Origin: Caldisericaceae bacterium
Lineage (GTDB): Bacteria > Caldisericota > Caldisericia > Caldisericales > Caldisericaceae
Direction: 5' to 3'
Length of the DNA stretch: 26,615 nt
Assembly (NCBI GenBank): GCA_026987225.1
Contig: JALSNB010000312.1
Location: 1 to 26,615 of the forward strand
Shown: positions 7,588 to 15,148 of the stretch, one piece after another
Position numbering within the stretch: the first letter of the stretch is position 1
Layout of the letters: the number at the start of each line of letters is the position of its first letter
Made by a program: the position numbers and the translations under genes
The notes under the pieces: generated by a model
Seen by the model: only the letters and a program-made list of their open reading frames with translations
Told to the model about the DNA's origin: nothing
Databases searched by the model: none

Positions 7588-8628
7588 ACGCTCCTTGATT
7601 AGTTTAATCAATTCTTTTTTGAACTCATTGTAAAGATCTTTTTCGGGAACAGTTTTAACAATTTTACCGTGTTTAAAGATTACACCGCTATGCTTACCGC
7701 CTGCAAGCCCTATATCGGCATCTCTTGCTTCACCCGGGCCGTTCACTACACACCCCATTATTGCAACTTTCAGCGGCACACTTATATTCCCGAACTCCGA
7801 TTTAACCCTTTTTACCATTGGAAAAAGGTCGATTTCGCACCTCCCGCATGTAGGACAGGAAATTATTGTTAGGCCTCTTTCCCTCAAATGAAGCGCTTTA
7901 AGCAAAGAAAACCCGGCTTCCACTTCAACTGTCGGTTCGTCGCTTATAGAATACCTGATTGTATCTCCTATACCGTTAATTAATAGATAACCGATTCCGG
8001 CACTGCTTTTAACCAACGATTCGAAAAGGGGCCCCGCTTCGGTTATTCCAAGATGTAAAGGGTAATCAAACATCTTTGCGATTTTCATATTTGCCTGAAG
8101 AGTGGTAATCACATCGGAACTTTTAATAGATACTACAATATCGTCAAAATCAACATCATTTAAAATTTTTATTTCGTTTGCCACGCTATCAATAAGCGCT
8201 TTAACAACATTAGTAGGCCGCACTTTGAAAGAGCCGAGATTGGCGCCGACTCTAATCGGGACACCTCTTTCTTTTGCAATTTTTGCAATTTTTACAATCC
8301 ATTCCTTATCTTCGATGTTAGACGGATTAAGCCTTATCTTATCGGCTCCGTTCAAAATGGAAAGCTCGGCAAGGCGAGGATCAAAATGAATATCTGCAAT
8401 CAATGGTATATGAATTTGCTTTTTTATCTCGGAAATCGCGTTTGCCGCTTCTTTATCTGGTACGGCAACCCGTATGATTTCACATCCTACATCTTCAAGA
8501 GACAAAATTTGCTTTACGGTCGAACTAATATCCCTCGTATCGGTTTTTGTCATTGACTGAACGAGCACGGGATTATCCCCGCCTATCTTAACTTTGCCGA
8601 TACGTACTATTCTACTGTGTCTTCTCAC
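7576..8628 (-). CDS. ispG: 4-hydroxy-3-methylbut-2-enyl diphosphate synthase (flavodoxin/ferredoxin)
   Basis: The 350-residue protein makes HMBPP from MEcPP, the penultimate step of the MEP isoprenoid pathway. The N-terminal TIM-barrel part has VLVQSMTKTDTRD and RLNPSNIED. The C-terminal iron-sulfur part has Cys258 and Cys261 (CPTCGR) and Cys293 (GCVVNGPGEA), with Glu300 as the expected fourth ligand of the [4Fe-4S] cluster. This is the usual short bacterial form. It is the last gene of the rpsB operon. Its GTG start overlaps the rseP stop as GTGA. The 3' end overlaps the MFS gene on the other strand by 12 bases, and I see no terminator for this operon in the remaining sequence. Confidence 0.98.
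   Translation of the reverse strand: MRRHSRIVRIGKVKIGGDNPVLVQSMTKTDTRDISSTVKQILSLEDVGCEIIRVAVPDKEAANAISEIKKQIHIPLIADIHFDPRLAELSILNGADKIRLNPSNIEDKEWIVKIAKIAKERGVPIRVGANLGSFKVRPTNVVKALIDSVANEIKILNDVDFDDIVVSIKSSDVITTLQANMKIAKMFDYPLHLGITEAGPLFESLVKSSAGIGYLLINGIGDTIRYSISDEPTVEVEAGFSLLKALHLRERGLTIISCPTCGRCEIDLFPMVKRVKSEFGNISVPLKVAIMGCVVNGPGEARDADIGLAGGKHSGVIFKHGKIVKTVPEKDLYNEFKKELIKLIKERSSS
7595..7620 (+). terminator. Intrinsic terminator of the MFS gene, inside ispG
   Basis: TTGATTA-GTT-TAATCAA forms a perfect 7-bp stem (7595-7611) followed by TTCTTTTTT. It starts 8 bases after the MFS stop codon and lies wholly within the 3' coding region of the convergent ispG gene. The stem is AT-rich, so it would be modest in strength. 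Confidence 0.65.
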
Positions 8629-9653
8629 TTACCGATAAGCCTCATTATATCATGAATACTTATTAACACCATCAGCCCCAGCAGAATGACAAAACCGGTT
8701 CCTTGAACCGCCATCTGTTTTTCCGGAGGAACGGGTTTTTTCGTAATTCCTTCCCATATGAGCAAAACAAGCCAGCTCCCGTCAAGAGCCGGAAAAGGAA
8801 GAAGATTCGTAAAACCCAATGCAATACTTATAAATGCACTAAACCAGAGAAGGTTCATCAATCCTCCGGAAGCAGCCTGTCCGGTCATTGCTATAATTCC
8901 TATGGGCCCTGTAACCGAAGTTGCACCTTTTATAGTAAATAGCATCGGTATAAATATGAACATCTTATACAGAAGCTTTCCCGTCCACACCGTTCCTTCC
9001 CACAATGCAACGAGAAAAGAATATTTTTTACCGGCACGGTATATGCCAATTTGCCATGTTTGTGCCGACGGATTTTTCTGAGGCACCACGGTAAGATCTA
9101 TATGTTTTCCTTTCCTATCGACAGTAATTTTTAAAGGTTTCCCGTTGCTCGAATGAATAATTTCGGTCATCTTTTTCCAATTGTCAGCAACATTTACTCC
9201 GTTAATTTCAATAATTTTATCTCCGACACGTATGCCTGCTCTGTAGGCAGGCCCGTTTTCTACGAGCGCACCTACCGTTGTGGTAGGAACGAACGGATTG
9301 CCGAAAGTCGAAAAAACAACCGCAAAAATTACAATTGCAAGTATGAAATTCATTCCGGGACCCATAAAAATCGTAAAGAAGCGTTGCCAAAACCCTTTTT
9401 TAAAATATCCGTCCGGTGCATCAAAATTATCTTCCATACCTTTGATTTTTGCATAGCCAAGTATCGGAAGCGCACCGATTTTATAAACGGTTTCTTTTGT
9501 TTTCTTCTGCCATATCGTAGGGCCGAATCCTACGCTTAACTCCTCAACACCGATTCCGGAAAGTTTGGCTGCGGTAAAATGCCCGAGCTCATGCACGAGC
9601 GCCAAAATGCCTATTACAACTACTCCTATTACTATTTCCAAAATTACATTCAT
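8625..9653 (-). CDS. rseP: Site-2 intramembrane metalloprotease RseP
   Basis: The 342-residue membrane protease has zinc-binding HELGH at 21-25 in the first helix, a GPGMN motif (98-102) in the second and NLLPFPALDG at 283-292 holding the third ligand Asp291. A single PDZ domain lies at about 125-190 (GPAYRAGIRVGDKI). Homologues cleave membrane-bound anti-sigma factors or clear signal-peptide remnants; no partner gene is visible here. The motif after LDG reads SW rather than the common GG. The length fits the one-PDZ family. ATG start overlaps the dxr stop as ATGA, with ribosome site AAGGAGAAC inside dxr. Confidence 0.97.
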   Translation of the reverse strand: MNVILEIVIGVVVIGILALVHELGHFTAAKLSGIGVEELSVGFGPTIWQKKTKETVYKIGALPILGYAKIKGMEDNFDAPDGYFKKGFWQRFFTIFMGPGMNFILAIVIFAVVFSTFGNPFVPTTTVGALVENGPAYRAGIRVGDKIIEINGVNVADNWKKMTEIIHSSNGKPLKITVDRKGKHIDLTVVPQKNPSAQTWQIGIYRAGKKYSFLVALWEGTVWTGKLLYKMFIFIPMLFTIKGATSVTGPIGIIAMTGQAASGGLMNLLWFSAFISIALGFTNLLPFPALDGSWLVLLIWEGITKKPVPPEKQMAVQGTGFVILLGLMVLISIHDIMRLIGK

Positions 9654-10798
9654 ATTGTTCTCCTTCTAATAATATTGTTTGCAGTTATTATAGCATCTTT
9701 GTAAAGTTGCTCAATGCCGTTTATAGAAGTAGCATCGGCACTGTTAATTTTTGACACCGTCTCGATGATTATCCTATGAATATCCGTAAAACGAATTTTA
9801 TCGCTTAAAAAAGCCTTCACCGCTGTTTCATCCGCTGCAACTACGGCAGGCAAAAAATTCTCGTCCTCTTTTGCAATTTGCAAAATTTCACAAAATGCCG
9901 GAAATTTTATACAGTTCATCTCATAGAAACTAAGTTTTCCTATTTCAGGCAAACTAAGATAGCCCGGTGCGGAATTTAATCGATTCGGATAAGTAAGAGC
10001 AAATTGAATAGGGTAATACATGCTTGTCGGACTCAAAACCGCTTTTATATTACCGTCTTCAAATTCGACAAGAGAGTGTATAATACTTTCTCTGTGAACA
10101 ATTGCTTTAATTTTGTTGTAAGGCATGCCAAACAAAAAATGTGCCTCGATAACTTCAAACGCCTTATTTGCCATTGTTGCAGAATCAATCGTAATCTTTT
10201 TTCCCATCTTCCAATTGGGATGTTTTAACGCGTCTTTAGGCAGGACGTATTTGAGTTCGTCTTTGTCTCTATTCCAAAACGGACCGCCGGATGCGGTAAT
10301 GATAATACTCCTTACGGCGTTTTTATCCTCACCGAGAAGTGCTTGAAAGATGGCAGAAGGTTCACTGTCAATCGGAACGATAAAACCCGGGCTGTCTTTT
10401 CTGAAAATCACCTTTCCGCCTGCAATAATCGATTCTTTATTGGCAATTCCAACAGTTTTACCGCTTCTCAGCAAAGAAACAACGGGACGTATGGCACCTA
10501 TGCCCGAGGAAAGAAAAAGCGTCATATCGGGCGAGAATTCAATAAGAACATCCGTGAGTTCTTTTTCCACGTCAAAAACGTATTTGTTCGGACACTTATC
10601 TTTTATCAAACCGCAAAATTCTTTTTTTATTCCGATATAGAGCGGATTGAACGATGCGCATTGATCAAGAATCGTGTTAACATTTTCGTAACCTGTTATT
10701 CCTATCGGTTCGAATAAATCGCTGTGATCGCTTATTACCTGTAGTGCAATATTGCCTAATGCACCGCTCGCACCCACAACAAAAACTTTTTTCTTCAC
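9650..10798 (-). CDS. dxr: 1-deoxy-D-xylulose 5-phosphate reductoisomerase
   Basis: The 382-residue enzyme turns DXP into MEP with NADPH, the first committed step of the MEP pathway. The NADPH-binding start is VVGASGALGN. Substrate and metal motifs include ANKESII, PIDSEPSAIFQ, ASGGPFW and IDSATMANKAFEVIEAH. The family's usual length is about 380-400. It starts with GTG, whose bases overlap the uppS stop (GTGA). In most related operons cdsA (CDP-diglyceride synthase) lies between uppS and dxr, but here the two are fused by overlap, so cdsA must be elsewhere. It shares the operon with ispG, so two MEP steps are co-transcribed. Confidence 0.98.
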   Translation of the reverse strand: MKKKVFVVGASGALGNIALQVISDHSDLFEPIGITGYENVNTILDQCASFNPLYIGIKKEFCGLIKDKCPNKYVFDVEKELTDVLIEFSPDMTLFLSSGIGAIRPVVSLLRSGKTVGIANKESIIAGGKVIFRKDSPGFIVPIDSEPSAIFQALLGEDKNAVRSIIITASGGPFWNRDKDELKYVLPKDALKHPNWKMGKKITIDSATMANKAFEVIEAHFLFGMPYNKIKAIVHRESIIHSLVEFEDGNIKAVLSPTSMYYPIQFALTYPNRLNSAPGYLSLPEIGKLSFYEMNCIKFPAFCEILQIAKEDENFLPAVVAADETAVKAFLSDKIRFTDIHRIIIETVSKINSADATSINGIEQLYKDAIITANNIIRRRTI

Positions 10799-11487
10799 GC
10801 TCCGCCAAACCGTCTCTTTCTGTTTTTGTATTCTTCGAGTATTTTCAAAAATTCTTCTTTTGAAAAGTCAGGCCAAAGCGTATCAGTGAAAAAAAGTTCG
10901 GAATAAGAAGATTGGTAGAGTAAAAAATTGCTTAGTCTCTGCTCACCGCTTGTTCTTATGATAATATCGGGATCCGGTTGGTTTGCAGTATATAAAAATT
11001 GTTTGAACTGTTCTTCATTGATATCTTTTACGTGCGATTCGCATATCTTTTTTACCGCTTGCACTATTTCTCTTCTCCCCCCATAATTTATTGCTATATT
11101 TAAAGTCATGGTTTCTCCACGTTTTGTCTCGTTTTTTGCAAATTGCATAACCTTTCTCAAAAAATACGGAAGGCCGTCGAGATCTCCTATAAAATTCAAT
11201 TTTACGCCTTTATCTTTGAGTTCGTCCAAATACCCGTTTATTGCATCAACGAACAGATGCAAAAGAAAATTCACCTCTTCTTTGCTTCTCTTCCAATTCT
11301 CCGTAGAAAACGCATAAAGCGTAAGATACTTTACACCCGCATTGGCTGCAGCTTCAGTGATAAGTTTGACTGTTTTTACGCCGGCTTTGTGGCCTTCGCT
11401 CCGTGACAAACCTCTTTTTTGAGCCCATCTACCGTTCCCGTCCATAATAATTGCAACATGAACGGGAACGGCATATTTATCGTGCAT
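10795..11487 (-). CDS. uppS: Isoprenyl transferase (undecaprenyl diphosphate synthase)
   Basis: The 230-residue cis-prenyltransferase extends farnesyl-PP with isopentenyl-PP to make the undecaprenyl carrier for cell-wall synthesis. Family motifs are complete: IIMDGNGRWAQKRG with the catalytic Asp, YAFSTENWKR, and RTSGEQRLSNFLLYQ followed by YSELFFTDTLWPDF. The length is normal. The start ATG overlaps the frr stop as TAATG with only a weak upstream purine run, so translation is probably coupled to frr. It is a consumer of the MEP products made by the dxr and ispG genes that follow. Confidence 0.98.
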   Translation of the reverse strand: MHDKYAVPVHVAIIMDGNGRWAQKRGLSRSEGHKAGVKTVKLITEAAANAGVKYLTLYAFSTENWKRSKEEVNFLLHLFVDAINGYLDELKDKGVKLNFIGDLDGLPYFLRKVMQFAKNETKRGETMTLNIAINYGGRREIVQAVKKICESHVKDINEEQFKQFLYTANQPDPDIIIRTSGEQRLSNFLLYQSSYSELFFTDTLWPDFSKEEFLKILEEYKNRKRRFGGA

Positions 11488-12050
11488 TATTCTTCTAAGA
11501 TCTCTTTTTCTTTCCTTTCGAGGTGTTCGTTTACGATGTCAATATATTTTTTAGTCAAATCTTCTATTTTATCCTGCATTCTGAACTTATCGTCTTCTGA
11601 AATTTCTTTCTCTTTTTCCCATTCTCTAAGTTGTTCGATTGCTTTTCTTCGAATACTCCTAATCTCTTCCCTGAATTCTTCTGCCATTTTTTTAACTTGG
11701 TTTACGATTCTTTTACGTTCTTCCTCGTCTAACTTCGGAAACGGGAGCCTGATAACAGAGCCGTCGTTTTGAGGAGTAACTCCGAGATTTGCTTTGAGGA
11801 TACCTCTTTCTATTTCCTTCAAAAGTGATTTGTCCCACGGCTCGACGGTAAGTGTCCTTGCACTGCTTGAGGATATCGTAGCAACCTGTTTCAACGGCAT
11901 AAGCGTTCCGTACGCTTCCACTTTAACCGGATCAAGGATTTCCGGCGTAATTCTTGTTGCACGCACCTTTGCAAAATCGCGTTCAAGCACGTTAATAGCT
12001 GTCTTCATTTTGGATTCAACATCTTCATAAAACTTCTTTTCTAATTCCAT
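11487..12050 (-). CDS. frr: Ribosome recycling factor
   Basis: The 187-residue protein has the normal RRF length and features: MKTAINVLERDFAKVRATR, DPVKVEAYG, the hinge region, IRLPFPKLDEEERKR and a charged helical C-terminus. With EF-G it splits post-termination ribosomes. ATG 12050 follows GATGAGG inside or just after the pyrH stop codon, four bases upstream. The order pyrH-frr-uppS is widely conserved, and this supports the call. Confidence 0.99.
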   Translation of the reverse strand: MELEKKFYEDVESKMKTAINVLERDFAKVRATRITPEILDPVKVEAYGTLMPLKQVATISSSSARTLTVEPWDKSLLKEIERGILKANLGVTPQNDGSVIRLPFPKLDEEERKRIVNQVKKMAEEFREEIRSIRRKAIEQLREWEKEKEISEDDKFRMQDKIEDLTKKYIDIVNEHLERKEKEILEE

Positions 12051-12054
12051 AACC

Positions 12055-12768
12055 TCATCCCTCCTTTATATAAGTTCCTATACCACCTTCCAAAACTGCC
12101 TTCACAAGGTTGTTCTTTTTGGTCATATTGAACAAAATAATCGGCATCTTAAAATCTCTGCACAACGAAACTGCCGTTGAATCCATTGCTTTCAAATTTT
12201 TTGCGAGGAATTCAGTGTATGTAATCGATGTGTACTTTTTTGCATTTTTCACTTTTTTCGGATCAGCCGAATAAATTGCATCCACCTTGGTAGCCTTGAA
12301 TAAGGCATCTGCTTTTATTTCAATTGCACGAAGGGCTGCCGTAGTATCGGTTGTAAAAAAGGGGAGGCCCGTGCCTCCCGCAAATATTATTACTCTTCCT
12401 TTATTCAGATGAGATACCGCTTTGGCAAGGATGTATGGCTCTGCAACCTGAGTGAGGCTCAGCGAAGACATTACTCTCGCATCTATGCCTTTGCTCATTA
12501 GCATATTTTGCAAGGCAAGCCCGTTGATAATCGTTGCCAACATACCCATATAGTCGGCAGTTGCACGATCAATGTGCAATGACTCGCTCTCATTACCCCT
12601 AAAAATATTTCCTCCGCCTATAACTATACCTAACTCGATATCGTTATCCCTTAAAACCTTTACCTGACGTGCTATCTCGTCAAGAACATCCACATCAATT
12701 CCGAATTCTTTGTTACCTAACAGCGCTTCTCCACTGAGCTTCAGAAGTATTCGTTTATAGGGTGTCAA
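12055..12768 (-). CDS. pyrH: UMP kinase
   Basis: The 237-residue hexameric amino-acid-kinase-fold enzyme phosphorylates UMP to UDP. Visible motifs are ILLKLSGEALLG at the N-terminus, VIGGGNIFRG, ADYMGMLATIINGLALQ and GGTGLPFFTTDTTAALRA with the DAIYSADPKK loop. The start must be TTG 12768: it directly follows the tsf stop TAA, is in the same frame as tsf, and no other start codon precedes the conserved N-terminal strand. Ribosome site GTGAGG sits inside the end of tsf. Confidence 0.98.
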   Translation of the reverse strand: MTPYKRILLKLSGEALLGNKEFGIDVDVLDEIARQVKVLRDNDIELGIVIGGGNIFRGNESESLHIDRATADYMGMLATIINGLALQNMLMSKGIDARVMSSLSLTQVAEPYILAKAVSHLNKGRVIIFAGGTGLPFFTTDTTAALRAIEIKADALFKATKVDAIYSADPKKVKNAKKYTSITYTEFLAKNLKAMDSTAVSLCRDFKMPIILFNMTKKNNLVKAVLEGGIGTYIKEG

Positions 12769-13359
12769 TTATTCCTCACCAACCTTGAAACGTGCAAAAC
12801 GTCTCACAGAGATATTTTCTCCGAACTTTGCAATATATTCCTTTACAAGATCCCTGATGGTTCTTTTTTCATCCCTTATATACGGAAGTTCCATTAAGCA
12901 ATGTTCTTTGTAGAATGTTTCGATCTTACCCTGTAAGATTTTATCGATTATATGCGCAGGCTTTTTCTGTTCCTCGAGCTGCTTTCTGTAAATTTGTTTT
13001 TCTTTTTCGATTACTTCTTCGGGCACATCTTCCCTGTCTATATAATCCGGATCGGTTGCCGCAATCTGCAAGGCAATCTCATTTGCAAGCTGTTTGAATT
13101 CATCGGTTCTTGCAACAAAATCCGTCTCACAGTCCAATTCCAAAAGAACGCCAAGCTGATCACCAGTGTGAATATAAGCGGCAACTATTCCTTGGTTTGT
13201 CGCTCTGCCTGCTTTTTTAACAGCTTTGGCTATGCCTTTTTCTCTTAATATCTCTATTGCTTTCTCAATGTTTCCGTTTGCTTCCGCAAGTGCCTTTTTA
13301 CAATCTACAATACCTGCACCTGTTTTTGCTCTTAATTCCTTAATGAGTTCCAAATCCAT
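12769..13359 (-). CDS. tsf: Elongation factor Ts (short form)
   Basis: The 196-residue nucleotide-exchange factor for EF-Tu has the N-terminal UBA-like domain (ELRAKTGAGIVDCKKAL, NIEKAIEILREKG) and the TDFVAR element (ELDCETDFVARTDEF) that contacts EF-Tu. It is much shorter than the ~280-residue Escherichia coli protein and lacks one core subdomain, like the ~200-residue forms known from Thermus- and Thermotoga-type bacteria. It lies 11 bases after rpsB with a good ribosome site (AGAGGTG), and ends in the TAA that abuts the pyrH start. Confidence 0.98.
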   Translation of the reverse strand: MDLELIKELRAKTGAGIVDCKKALAEANGNIEKAIEILREKGIAKAVKKAGRATNQGIVAAYIHTGDQLGVLLELDCETDFVARTDEFKQLANEIALQIAATDPDYIDREDVPEEVIEKEKQIYRKQLEEQKKPAHIIDKILQGKIETFYKEHCLMELPYIRDEKRTIRDLVKEYIAKFGENISVRRFARFKVGEE

Positions 13360-13370
13360 AATACACCTCT

Positions 13371-14144
13371 CTATTCTTCAAATTTTTCTTTTAAATCACC
13401 GTGAAGCTCCGCTTCAAGAACTTCTTCCGGATTTTCATCAACTTTATTTTCTTCTCCACCACTACCTTCTCTTCCTTCAATAACCGCATTTGCTATTATC
13501 GAAGTAAACAGTCTCAAAGAACGAATTGCATCATCATTGCCAGGCAAAGGATAATCCACTTCTTCCGGATTGGAATTGGAATCAACTATTGCAACAACCG
13601 GAATATGAAGCCTTCTTGCCTCAAGCAATGCACTTCTGTCTTTGTGGGTATCCGTAATATAGACGGCGTTTGGAAGAGAAACCATATCTTTTACACCTTC
13701 GAAAAGTTTTCTCAATTTGGATAACTCTCTTTGAATTTTGACTTTCTCTTTGATCGAGATTGTTTCAAGATACCCTTCTTCTTCCAATTTTTCCAATTCT
13801 TTTAGCTTGTTAATTCTGCTTCTAATCGTGCTGAAGTTTGTAAGAAGCCCACCGACCCAACGTTGGTTTACGTAATACATACCGCAACGTTCGGCTTCTT
13901 CCTTTACGATGTCCTGTGCGGCCTTTTTGGTGCCTACAAAAATAATTTTGCCGCCTTCTTTGGATAGATTCGAAACAAAATTATAGGCTTCTTCGACTTT
14001 CTTTACGGTAATCCTCAGGTCAAAGATATGGATACCGTTTCTTTCCGCATAAATATACTCCTTCATTCTGGGATCCCAACGTTTCGTTTGATGCCCAAAA
14101 TGCGCCCCTGCTTCAAGGAGCTCTTTCATTGTCACTACTGCCAT
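13371..14144 (-). CDS. rpsB: 30S ribosomal protein S2
   Basis: The 257-residue S2 protein has the family opening LLEAGAHFGHQTKRWDPRMK and internal motifs QRWVGGLLTNF, VYITDTHKD and PVVAIVDSNSNPEEVDYPLPGNDDA. The C-terminus is acidic. It is the first gene of an eight-gene operon. ATG 14144 follows a perfect AGGAGGT. Upstream is a leader of ~90 bases with a second purine-rich ribosome-like site. In many bacteria S2 represses rpsB-tsf through the leader; that is possible here but not shown. Confidence 0.99.
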   Translation of the reverse strand: MAVVTMKELLEAGAHFGHQTKRWDPRMKEYIYAERNGIHIFDLRITVKKVEEAYNFVSNLSKEGGKIIFVGTKKAAQDIVKEEAERCGMYYVNQRWVGGLLTNFSTIRSRINKLKELEKLEEEGYLETISIKEKVKIQRELSKLRKLFEGVKDMVSLPNAVYITDTHKDRSALLEARRLHIPVVAIVDSNSNPEEVDYPLPGNDDAIRSLRLFTSIIANAVIEGREGSGGEENKVDENPEEVLEAELHGDLKEKFEE

Positions 14145-14160
14145 TTTTACCTCCTATAGT

Positions 14161-14185
14161 TTTTCCTCCCCTCCTTCTTCTTCCC
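14161..14185 (-). promoter_or_regulatory. Purine tract with a second Shine-Dalgarno-like site in the rpsB leader
   Basis: The rpsB mRNA leader has an unbroken 25-nt purine run at 14161-14185, containing GGAGGGGAGG (14165-14174). It is about 20 bases upstream of ATG, and separate from the true ribosome site (AGGAGGT, 14149-14155). No start codon follows it at usable spacing. It may be a ribosome standby or S2-binding element. Confidence 0.45.
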
Positions 14186-14240
14186 GGAGACACAAAAATG
14201 CGTACTATCCGTAGAATCCAGAGAGTGTGTATTTGTTTAT

Positions 14241-14268
14241 ATTGTAAAGGAGAATGATAAAAAATCAA
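14241..14268 (-). promoter_or_regulatory. Candidate promoter of the rpsB operon
   Basis: On the minus strand TTGATT (14263-14268) and TACAAT (14241-14246) are 16 bases apart, in the gap between tRNA-Leu and rpsB. The predicted start near 14234 gives a leader of ~90 bases. The upstream tRNAs may also read through, since I see no terminator between them and rpsB. Confidence 0.5.
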
Positions 14269-14296
14269 GAGTTTACTAAAAATAGTTTAAAATTTG

Positions 14297-14383
14297 TGGT
14301 GCCGGGGACCGGAATCGAACCGGTACGATGTCGCCATCGCGGGATTTTAAGTCCCGTGCGTCTGCCTGTTCCGCCACCCCGGC
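14297..14383 (-). tRNA. tRNA-Leu (anticodon TAA)
   Basis: Cloverleaf on the minus strand: acceptor GCCGGGG pairs with CCCCGGC, discriminator A, and the CCA end is encoded. The anticodon arm CGGGA-CTTAAAA-TCCCG gives TAA. The long variable arm (GATGGCGACATC region) is typical of a class II tRNA, and the T arm ACCGGTTCGATTCCGGT is intact. It is the last tRNA of a three-gene cluster, nine bases after tRNA-Cys. Confidence 0.98.
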
Positions 14384-14392
14384 AAAAAAAGT

Positions 14393-14466
14393 TGGAGGCA
14401 CCGGTCGGACTCGAACCGACGATGAGGGTTTTGCAGACCCTTGCCTTACCACTTGGCGACGGCGCC
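14393..14466 (-). tRNA. tRNA-Cys (anticodon GCA)
   Basis: The acceptor GGCGCCG pairs with CGGTGCC (one G-T), followed by discriminator T and encoded CCA. The anticodon arm AGGGT-CTGCAAA-ACCCT gives GCA. The T arm GTCGGTTCGAGTCCGAC is complete. It is the middle gene of the cluster, four bases after tRNA-Gly. Confidence 0.98.
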
Positions 14467-14470
14467 TCTT

Positions 14471-14545
14471 TGGAGCGGAAGACGGGATTTGAACCCGCGA
14501 CAGCTGGCTTGGGAAGCCAGTGCTCTACCCCTGAGCTACTCCCGC
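14471..14545 (-). tRNA. tRNA-Gly (anticodon CCC)
   Basis: The acceptor GCGGGAG pairs with CTTCCGC (one G-T), followed by T and encoded CCA. The anticodon arm CTGGC-TTCCCAA-GCCAG gives CCC, which reads only GGG codons. It is the first gene of the cluster, with its 5' end 11 bases after the -10 box. Confidence 0.97.
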
Positions 14546-14556
14546 TCGGCTTTTAC

Positions 14557-14584
14557 ATTATATTTTTATTTGAGTTTTAGTCAA
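14557..14584 (-). promoter_or_regulatory. Promoter of the tRNA cluster, inside the end of yqeK
   Basis: TTGACT (14579-14584) and a perfect TATAAT (14557-14562) are 16 bases apart, and the tRNA-Gly 5' end is 11 bases downstream. The whole promoter lies in the last codons of yqeK and the -10 box contains the yqeK stop TAA. This is the best promoter in the window. Confidence 0.85.
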
Positions 14585-15148
14585 TTCTTTTTTAAGAAAA
14601 TCATTGAACATCTCGATAGTTCGGCGGTGAATCGGCATCCTTTTGTTCATTAAATAGCAAACATTAAAATACGTTTCTTCAAGAAGTGCTTCTCTAAGGT
14701 TTTTGTCAGCAATAGCGCGCACCCTTTCCGCGTCCGGAAAATTGCGGGAAGGTTCGATAAAATCCGAGACATAAATTATTACCTCATTTAAACTCATATC
14801 CTTTCTACCCGTTGTATGATAACGAATGCAATTCAATATCTCCTCGTCCGTTATACCAAAATCCGACTTCGCAATAATCGCACCTACCGGAGCATGCAAC
14901 AGCACGGGGTTCGCATACTCCACTTCGTCTATACGATAACCGTTTTTCTCAGCAATTTCTATGAGTTTTTCCGCAGACATATCACGAGCAACATCGTGCA
15001 GGATACCTGCAACAAACAATTTACCGCTATTTCCTCCCCAAATTTTGGAAAGATAAACGGCAGTATTGGCCACACCGACCGAGTGAATAAAACGTTTTTC
15101 GGAAATATATCCCCTTACTTTAGATTTTATCTTTTCTATAGTATCCAT
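14558..15148 (-). CDS. yqeK: YqeK-type HD-domain hydrolase (symmetrical Ap4A hydrolase)
   Basis: The 196-residue HD-superfamily protein has metal-binding His22 (RFIHSV), His51-Asp52 (ILHDVARD), His85 (LLHAPVGA), His111 (RYHTTG) and Asp129 (YVSDFIEPSR). YqeK proteins split diadenosine tetraphosphate symmetrically and usually follow nadD, as here. ATG 15148 lies 29 bases inside the 3' end of nadD and no later start precedes the conserved region, so a long overlap is required. The ribosome silencing factor gene rsfS that often follows yqeK is not here; tRNA genes start at once. Confidence 0.95.
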   Translation of the reverse strand: MDTIEKIKSKVRGYISEKRFIHSVGVANTAVYLSKIWGGNSGKLFVAGILHDVARDMSAEKLIEIAEKNGYRIDEVEYANPVLLHAPVGAIIAKSDFGITDEEILNCIRYHTTGRKDMSLNEVIIYVSDFIEPSRNFPDAERVRAIADKNLREALLEETYFNVCYLMNKRMPIHRRTIEMFNDFLKKELTKTQIKI

